Shown: positions 16,833 through 20,955 of the stretch, in pieces
Layout: every line of letters starts with the position of its first letter
Position numbering within the stretch: the stretch's first letter is position 1
Assembly (NCBI GenBank): GCA_021850345.1
Contig: JAJZMN010000082.1
Span: 1-20,955 of the forward strand
Direction of reading: 5' to 3'
Source: Actinomycetes bacterium
GTDB taxonomy: Bacteria > Actinomycetota > Acidimicrobiia > Acidimicrobiales > RAAP-2
Length of the DNA: 20,955 nucleotides
Made by a program: the position numbers and the translations under genes
Notes under the pieces: generated by a model
Databases searched by the model: none
The model's input: only the letters and a program-made list of their open reading frames with translations
Told to the model about the DNA's origin: nothing

Positions 16833-17507
16833 ATGGCTCTGCGGGTCTTCCTCGTCGACGATCACGAGGTCGTGCGCGCCGGGCTCCGCTCGTTGGTCGA
16901 GTCCGAGGAAGATCTCATCGTCGTCGGCGAAGCCGGAACCGTCCAGGACGCCCTCGTCCGGATCCCACTCGCCAAGCCGGACGTCGCGATCCTCGATGTG
17001 CGCCTCCCCGACGGGAGCGGCATCGAAGTGTGCCGGCAGATCAGGTCGGACCACCCGGAGATCGCCTGCCTGATGCTGACCTCCTATGCGGACGACGAGG
17101 CACTGCTCGCGGCGATCATGGCGGGAGCGGCCGGCTATGTCCTCAAGCAGGTGGGGGGCACCGACCTCGTCGCCGACATCCGCAAGGTTGGAGCAGGGGG
17201 CACGCTGCTCGATCCGAAGCTCACCGAGCGCGTGCTCGAACGGCTGCGTCGCGGACCGCAGGAGGACCATCGGCTCGCCTCGCTGACGGCCCAGGAACGC
17301 CGCATCCTCGACCGCATCGCCGAAGGGCGCACCAACCGTCAGATCGGCGAGGAGCTCTTTCTCGCCGAGAAGACGGTCAAGAACTACGTGTCCAACCTGC
17401 TCGCGAAGCTGGGCATGGAGCGACGCACGGAGGCGGCGGTCTTCGCAACCAAACTGCACGAGCGACAGGCGTCGCTCGACCGTCAGGAGCCGTCCGGAGG
17501 GTCGTGA
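16833..17507 (+). CDS. devR: DevR/DosR-type NarL-family response regulator
   Basis: DNA-binding regulator of the hypoxia/nitric oxide dormancy response in mycobacteria. The 224-residue protein is very similar to DosR, including VFLVDDHEVVRAGL, VAILDVRLPDGSGIE and FLAEKTVKNYVSNLLAKLGMERRTEAAVFAT. Receiver residues are Asp9, Asp10, phospho-acceptor Asp55, Thr83, Tyr102 and Lys105. The LuxR-type helix-turn-helix keeps Lys180, Lys183 and Asn184, which correspond to the DosR base-contacting Lys179, Lys182 and Asn183. Site preference should therefore be close to the DosR box, and such boxes occur in this window. The ATG at 16833 has only a weak ribosome binding site. It lies 64 bp after the kinase-like gene. 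Its 3' end overlaps an opposite-strand gene, and the DevS-like kinase is encoded 538 bp downstream. Confidence 0.95.
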   Translation: MALRVFLVDDHEVVRAGLRSLVESEEDLIVVGEAGTVQDALVRIPLAKPDVAILDVRLPDGSGIEVCRQIRSDHPEIACLMLTSYADDEALLAAIMAGAAGYVLKQVGGTDLVADIRKVGAGGTLLDPKLTERVLERLRRGPQEDHRLASLTAQERRILDRIAEGRTNRQIGEELFLAEKTVKNYVSNLLAKLGMERRTEAAVFATKLHERQASLDRQEPSGGS

Positions 17508-17866
17508 CCGACCGCGGCGCGCAACGTTCGGCGTGCCCGGGCAGCTACGACATCGACGCCGGCCGCCGCGAGCTCGCCTTCAAGTCTTTGGCGCTCGCGC
17601 GTGGGGAGCGTGAACCGCTCCACGTCGCAAGGGATCGCGTGCAGCCGACAGAGCTTGATCAGCGTCCGGTCGTACTGGATCTCCGTCGCGATGCGCGACG
17701 ACGCGTCGGGCGAAGCTGAGCTCGACGCCGGCCAGTTGAACTTGAGGCGCTCTCGCAGCGCGGCGAGCTCCTCCAAGAGGCGCTTCTCGCTCGGAGGGCT
17801 CTTGACCACCGCATCGCCGTCGACTGTCAGGGACATGGCAAGGAGCTCGCTGTACATCGACATCAT
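17483..17866 (-). CDS. Small hypothetical protein, antisense to the devR 3' end
   Basis: No named family is recognised. The 127-residue product has helical, charged segments: PSEKRLLEELAALRERLKF, then a Ser-rich link, then SRIATEIQYDRTLIKLCRLHAI and PTRERQRLEGELAAAGVD. The pattern MYSELLA... followed by a YDRTLIKLC helix recalls short conserved actinobacterial proteins I have seen, so I think it is real. Met1, Met2, Met4 and Met11 (at 17836) are all possible starts and none has a strong ribosome binding site. Its last 25 bases overlap the end of devR on the other strand. It sits between devR and the DevS-like kinase gene and breaks what would otherwise be a plus-strand run. Confidence 0.65.
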   Translation of the reverse strand: MMSMYSELLAMSLTVDGDAVVKSPPSEKRLLEELAALRERLKFNWPASSSASPDASSRIATEIQYDRTLIKLCRLHAIPCDVERFTLPTRERQRLEGELAAAGVDVVAARARRTLRAAVGHDPPDGS

Positions 17867-18045
17867 CGCCAGTCTCGTGTTCTCCCGACTTGCCGCCTTC
17901 GCCGACCGTTCCCGTGAGGCGGCCTCGTCACCACTCTTGGATCACGGTTGTCGAACCAACAGGGTCCTCGGTCACATGGGGCTCCCACGTCGCCGGCGGC
18001 GCGAGCCACCGGAGGCCCCGGAGCACCACGGCTAGGATCTCGGCG

Positions 18046-19188
18046 GTGCCCCACCGGCGCATCGACGATCCAGCCACGCTGCGCCGCCTCCTCGAGGCGG
18101 TCCTCCTCCTCGAGGCGGATCTCAGCCTTCCGGTGCTCCTTCGTCACTTCGTCCAGGAGGCCTGCTCGATGACCCGCGCCCGGTACGGGGCGCTGGGCGT
18201 GCTCAACGAGCAACGGACCGCTCTCGAGGAGTTCATCACGGTCGGCCTGGGAAAGGACCAGGAGCGGGCGATCGGGAAGCGGCCGACCGGGCTCGGCGTC
18301 CTCGGCCTCCTCATCGTCGACCCGAAACCGTTGCGGCTGAGGAACATCGCGGACCATCCCGACAGCGCGGGGTTCCCCCCGGGCCACCCCGAGATGCACT
18401 CCTTCCTCGGGGTCCCAGTCGGCGCTCACGACGAGGTGTACGGCAACCTCTACCTCACCGACAAGATCGGAAGCGTGGAGTTCACGAGCGAGGACGAGGC
18501 TCTCGTGACCGCCTTCGCACAGGCGGCCGGCATCGCCATCGAGAACGCGCACCTCCACGAGCGCGTCCAGCAGGTGGCGGTGCTCGAGGACCGAGACCGC
18601 ATCGCAAGGGATCTCCACGACGCGGTGATCCAGCGGCTCTTCGCGGTCGCCCTCAACCTCCAAGGCGTCGCCCGCCCACCGCTCGAAGGCGAGGCCCTCG
18701 AACGCGTGCAGCGCGCGATCAGCGACCTCGACGACACCATCCGGCAGATCCGCTCGTCCATCTTCGAGCTCTCGCAGACAGAGGCCTCGCGCCCGGGCAT
18801 CCGGGCAAGCGTGCTCGCCCTCGTCCGCGAGCTGCGGCCGGTCGTCGGCTTCGACGTCTCTGTGTCATTCGAAGGACCGGTCGACATGGCGATTCCCGAG
18901 CCGGTCACCGAGCACCTGCTCTTTACGATCCGAGAGGCGCTCACCAACGTCGGCCGGCACGCCGAGGCCTCCAGGGCGTCCGTCTTGGTTCGCGTCGACG
19001 CCAACGTGCTGTCCCTCGAGGTCGTCGACGACGGTCGGGGCATCCCGCCCGCGGGTGGTGGCCGGACCCTCGCGACCGGCCTGGGTCTCGAGAACCTCCG
19101 CAGGCGCGCGGAACGGCTGGGCGGAGAGATGGTGCTCGGCAGGCCCGACGGTGGCGGCACGTCGCTCGTCTGGCGCGTACCGATCTGA
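18046..19188 (+). CDS. devS: DevS/DosS-like haem-GAF sensor histidine kinase with one GAF domain
   Basis: Predicted partner kinase of DevR. The 380-residue protein has one GAF domain (about 25-168), a HisKA_3 dimerisation domain with phospho-acceptor His191 in RDRIARDLHDAVIQRLF, and a HATPase_c domain with REALTNVGRHAEAS, DDGRGIPP and GLGLENLRRRAE. The GAF closely matches DosS GAF-A: GLGVLGLLIVDPKPLRL, then GFPPGHPEM with His114 at the position of the DosS haem ligand His149, then LYLTDK with Tyr136 at the position of distal Tyr171. DosS and DosT have two GAF domains and about 575 residues, so this is a compact version. GTG 18046 is chosen because AGGA lies about 8 bases upstream and the conserved sequence starts soon after; the frame is open further upstream to 17890. 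Confidence 0.92.
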   Translation: MPHRRIDDPATLRRLLEAVLLLEADLSLPVLLRHFVQEACSMTRARYGALGVLNEQRTALEEFITVGLGKDQERAIGKRPTGLGVLGLLIVDPKPLRLRNIADHPDSAGFPPGHPEMHSFLGVPVGAHDEVYGNLYLTDKIGSVEFTSEDEALVTAFAQAAGIAIENAHLHERVQQVAVLEDRDRIARDLHDAVIQRLFAVALNLQGVARPPLEGEALERVQRAISDLDDTIRQIRSSIFELSQTEASRPGIRASVLALVRELRPVVGFDVSVSFEGPVDMAIPEPVTEHLLFTIREALTNVGRHAEASRASVLVRVDANVLSLEVVDDGRGIPPAGGGRTLATGLGLENLRRRAERLGGEMVLGRPDGGGTSLVWRVPI

Positions 19189-19205
19189 GCGTGCCACTCG
19201 TCACC

Positions 19206-19219
19206 GGGCCGTTCGACCC
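19206..19219 (+). promoter_or_regulatory. DevR/DosR-like box upstream of the small basic protein gene
   Basis: GGGCCGTTCGACCC has the GGG-N8-CCC architecture and shares GGGCCGTT with the plus-strand reading of the box upstream of cytochrome b. It differs from the DosR form at two fixed positions (C for A, G for T). It lies 115 bp upstream of the 75-residue protein start. Confidence 0.45.
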
Positions 19220-19239
19220 TGTCTGCTGAACGTCCGCCG

Positions 19240-19254
19240 GGGTCCAATGGACCC
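19240..19254. promoter_or_regulatory. 15-bp inverted repeat near the box at 19206
   Basis: GGGTCC-AAT-GGACCC is a perfect 6-bp inverted repeat. It resembles the DevR-type box but is one base longer, so its half-sites are spaced differently. It lies 80 bp before the small basic protein start. It may be a second operator for the same or another regulator, or a small hairpin after the kinase gene. Confidence 0.4.
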
Positions 19255-19334
19255 AGTGCACTACCGCCGGCCGGGGCGCTGGTCACGGCGGACACCCGAC
19301 GCACGGGGTCCGTCGACTTCTGCAAGGAGCCACC

Positions 19335-19562
19335 ATGAAGACGGCAACGGGTCTCAGCTCCCTTCGTGCACAGCGGGAACAGCGGTCGAAGCGGGCACAG
19401 CGGGCACAGCGGGCGAAGCGTGCGAAGCGTGCGAAGCGTGCGCGACGCGCTGCGCCGTCGGTGCCGGCCCAGAGGACGGGACGGGCCGCGCTGAGCCCCT
19501 ACGTGATGGAGGACGTCGCCTTCACGCGGGAGGAGATCCGTCGGGCGCGCGAAGCCGCGTGA
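19335..19562 (+). CDS. Small basic protein with (K/Q)RA tripeptide repeats
   Basis: No family is recognised. The 75-residue product starts MKTATGLSSLRAQ, then carries about nine tripeptides of the type QRA/KRA (residues about 13-39), then a short tail ending TREEIRRAREAA. The net charge is strongly positive. Lys/Arg-Ala repeats resemble the nucleic-acid-binding tails of some actinobacterial nucleoid proteins, so DNA or RNA binding is possible (inference). Coding is supported by AAGGAG at a good distance before the ATG and by the in-frame 9-bp repeat. Its 3' end overlaps the end of the universal stress protein gene on the other strand by 41 bp. A DevR-like box lies upstream. Confidence 0.65.
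   Translation: MKTATGLSSLRAQREQRSKRAQRAQRAKRAKRAKRARRAAPSVPAQRTGRAALSPYVMEDVAFTREEIRRAREAA
19373..19444. repeat. Eight 9-bp tandem units in the small basic protein gene
   Basis: Units are variants of gcgggcaca and gcgtgcgaa, eight in a row without gaps. The period keeps the frame and encodes the (K/Q)RA repeats. Copy number could vary between strains by slippage. Confidence 0.85.
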
Positions 19563-19977
19563 CGTTCCCGGACGGGGCCGGGACCACGACAACGGGGACC
19601 GGCGCCCGCTCGACGAGTCCGAGGCTGGTGCTGCCGAGCAGGGTTCCCGGGTGCGCGCCGGTCCCACGAGTGCCCACCACGAGCAGCTCCGCCGCGTGCT
19701 CGCCCTGCGCGCTGCGGGACAACACCGAGCCAGGATCGCCGTCGAAGACGCACCATTCGAGGTTGGCGGCGTCCACGCCCTCGTCGGCGGCGATCGAGCG
19801 GGCGCGCCGTTCGTGCGCGACGAGCGGCGCGAGTCCCGCGTGCTCGAGGAGGCCCACCGCGTGGACGACCTTCAAGATGGCTCCAAGGGCTGATGCCAGC
19901 GATGCCGCCCATCGCAGCGCTGCCTCGGAGTCCGAAGAGCCGTCGAAGCCGACGGCGATGCAGGTCGGCGTGCTCAT
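19522..19977 (-). CDS. Universal stress protein (UspA family)
   Basis: Cytoplasmic ATP-binding-type USP of 151 residues, with CIAVGFDGSSDSEAALRWA at the start, then AAELLVVGTRGTG. The nucleotide motif G-2X-G-9X-G-S is complete (Gly102, Gly105, Gly115-Ser116), followed by LVERAPVPVVVVPA. About 15 extra residues follow the usual end of the domain. Many USPs belong to the DosR regulon in mycobacteria and help cells survive without growth; that role here is inferred. The ATG at 19977 has GGGAGGGAG just upstream and overlaps the stop of the HDAC-family gene as ATGA, so translation of the two is probably coupled. The 3' end overlaps the convergent small basic protein gene. Confidence 0.93.
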   Translation of the reverse strand: MSTPTCIAVGFDGSSDSEAALRWAASLASALGAILKVVHAVGLLEHAGLAPLVAHERRARSIAADEGVDAANLEWCVFDGDPGSVLSRSAQGEHAAELLVVGTRGTGAHPGTLLGSTSLGLVERAPVPVVVVPAPSGNVTRLRAPDGSPPA

Positions 19978-20955
19978 GCTCTCCCTCCCGGGCCCCGACG
20001 ACCACGCTCTGTGACCGGCGCGTCGAGCGAGCCGGCGCCGAGCACGAGGTCCCATGCCTCGTCGACGGCCCGCTTGCGGTCCCGTGCCCCCGTCCGCACC
20101 GCCTCTGAGCCCGGCCCCCCGAACGTCGGCTCCTCGGGTGGGGCGACATCGCCGAGGAGCGCCCCAACCGTCGCGGCGGTCGAGCGTCGCACGGCCTGCA
20201 GGTCGTAGCCCCCCTCCAAGAAGAGCACCAGCCGCCCCGGCGCCGGTGCGAGCCCGGCGACAGCCCGCGCGAGCAAACCGAAGTCGGCGCTCGACAGCGA
20301 CAGCTCCGCGAGCGGGTCGGCGCGGTGGGCGTCGTACCCGCACGACACAAGGACCCAGTCGGGTCGGAACGCCGCGACCGCGGGCGCGACCACGTCGTCC
20401 ATCGCCAGGCGTAGCACGTCCCCCGTCGCGCCCGGCGGCACGGGAACGTTGAGCGTGGTGCCGATCGCGGCCGCGCCGCCCACCTCCTCCGGCCTCCCGG
20501 TGCCCGGGTACAGGGGCCACTGGTGCGTCGAGGCGTACAGGACGGACGGCTCGTCCCAGAAGATCTCCTGGGTGCCGTTGCCATGGTGGACGTCCCAGTC
20601 CACGATCGCGACGCGCGCGCCGCGCGAGACGAGTGCGGCGGCCGCGACAGCGATGTTGTTGAGGAGACAGAAACCCATGCCGCGACTCCGCTCGGCATGA
20701 TGGCCGGGCGGCCGCACGGCGACGAACGCGACGCCCTCGTCTCGCGAGCCCAGCGCGTCGATCGCCGCGAGCCCGGCACCGGCCGCGCGCAACGCGGCAT
20801 CCCACGATGTGCCCGTGACATAAGTGTCTGGATCGAGCGCACCTCCTCCTCGCCGGGAAAATGCCGCGAGATCGTCGAGGTACTGCTCGTCGTGGACCCG
20901 GAGGAGGTCGTCTCGGCCGGCGGGAACGGCGTCCACGGTGATGACGTCGCTCCCG
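19974..20955 (-). CDS. Histone-deacetylase-family amidohydrolase (AcuC-like), 5' end outside window
   Basis: Zinc-dependent deacetylase of the arginase/HDAC fold; bacterial members remove acetyl groups from enzymes such as acetyl-CoA synthetase or from small polyamine-like substrates. Visible motifs are RPPGHHAERSRGMGFCLLNN with the catalytic His-His pair, VDWDVHHGNGTQEIF with zinc ligands Asp and His, and CGYDAHRADPLAELSLS with the third zinc ligand Asp. The frame stays open to the window edge at 20955. The usual N-terminal segment with its conserved His/Pro/Glu motif is missing, so the gene is cut by the edge; a GTG at 20936 would be too short. Its stop overlaps the start of the universal stress protein gene by four bases (ATGA). 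The substrate cannot be told. Confidence 0.92.
   Translation of the reverse strand, partial: GSDVITVDAVPAGRDDLLRVHDEQYLDDLAAFSRRGGGALDPDTYVTGTSWDAALRAAGAGLAAIDALGSRDEGVAFVAVRPPGHHAERSRGMGFCLLNNIAVAAAALVSRGARVAIVDWDVHHGNGTQEIFWDEPSVLYASTHQWPLYPGTGRPEEVGGAAAIGTTLNVPVPPGATGDVLRLAMDDVVAPAVAAFRPDWVLVSCGYDAHRADPLAELSLSSADFGLLARAVAGLAPAPGRLVLFLEGGYDLQAVRRSTAATVGALLGDVAPPEEPTFGGPGSEAVRTGARDRKRAVDEAWDLVLGAGSLDAPVTERGRRGPGGRA

Noticed and set aside
17962..17975. Possible DevR-like box GGGTCCTCGGTCAC upstream of the devS-like gene
   Set aside because: Three mismatches to the fixed positions, including the CCC half, so it is no better than chance in this base composition.

Overview
This is high-GC DNA with actinobacterial coding habits: GTG/TTG starts, GGAGG-type ribosome binding sites and tight gene packing. 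The best protein matches I can recall (DevR/DosR, DevS/DosS, Rv2004c, MhuD) are mycobacterial, but several genes (an encapsulated-ferritin-like protein, a fused cytochrome b, DUF2630) point to a non-mycobacterial actinomycete, perhaps an acidimicrobiia-like lineage. That taxonomic call is inference. No rRNA, tRNA, insertion sequence, prophage or CRISPR array was seen.

Layout. On the minus strand from the left: msrA and a large arylsulfatase (6-3080), a fused b-type cytochrome (3203-5158), an EncFtn-like ferritin (5381-5707), a DUF2630 protein and a Lon protease (5806-8467). An MhuD-like haem-degrading monooxygenase is divergent from lon (8605-8928). A glycine-rich hypothetical gene (minus) and a CPA1 Na+/H+ antiporter (plus) follow, divergent from each other. 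A strong hairpin separates the antiporter from a two-helix membrane protein (minus, 11397-11996). A group-2 sigma-70 factor (minus) is divergent from a plus-strand run of ftsH, an Rv2004c-like APH/AAA kinase and devR (13306-17507). A small hypothetical gene lies antisense at the 3' end of devR. Next come a single-GAF DevS-like histidine kinase and a 75-residue (K/Q)RA-repeat protein. Last, a histone-deacetylase-family gene (5'-truncated by the window edge) overlaps a universal stress protein gene on the minus strand.

The genes look like a hypoxia/redox dormancy locus. The response regulator keeps the residues by which mycobacterial DosR is phosphorylated and reads DNA. The kinase keeps the DosS haem-ligand histidine. 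At least seven intergenic 14-bp sites have the DosR-box form GGG-N8-CCC or nearly so. They lie upstream of the cytochrome b gene, the two-helix membrane protein, the sigma factor/ftsH pair (four sites, three of them exact copies spaced 21 bp) and the small basic protein. The inferred picture is a haem-sensing two-component system that controls proteolysis (FtsH, perhaps Lon), an alternative sigma factor, a b-type cytochrome and stress proteins. Iron, haem and oxidant handling (EncFtn, MhuD-like, MsrA) is encoded alongside. Binding and regulation are predictions from sequence only.
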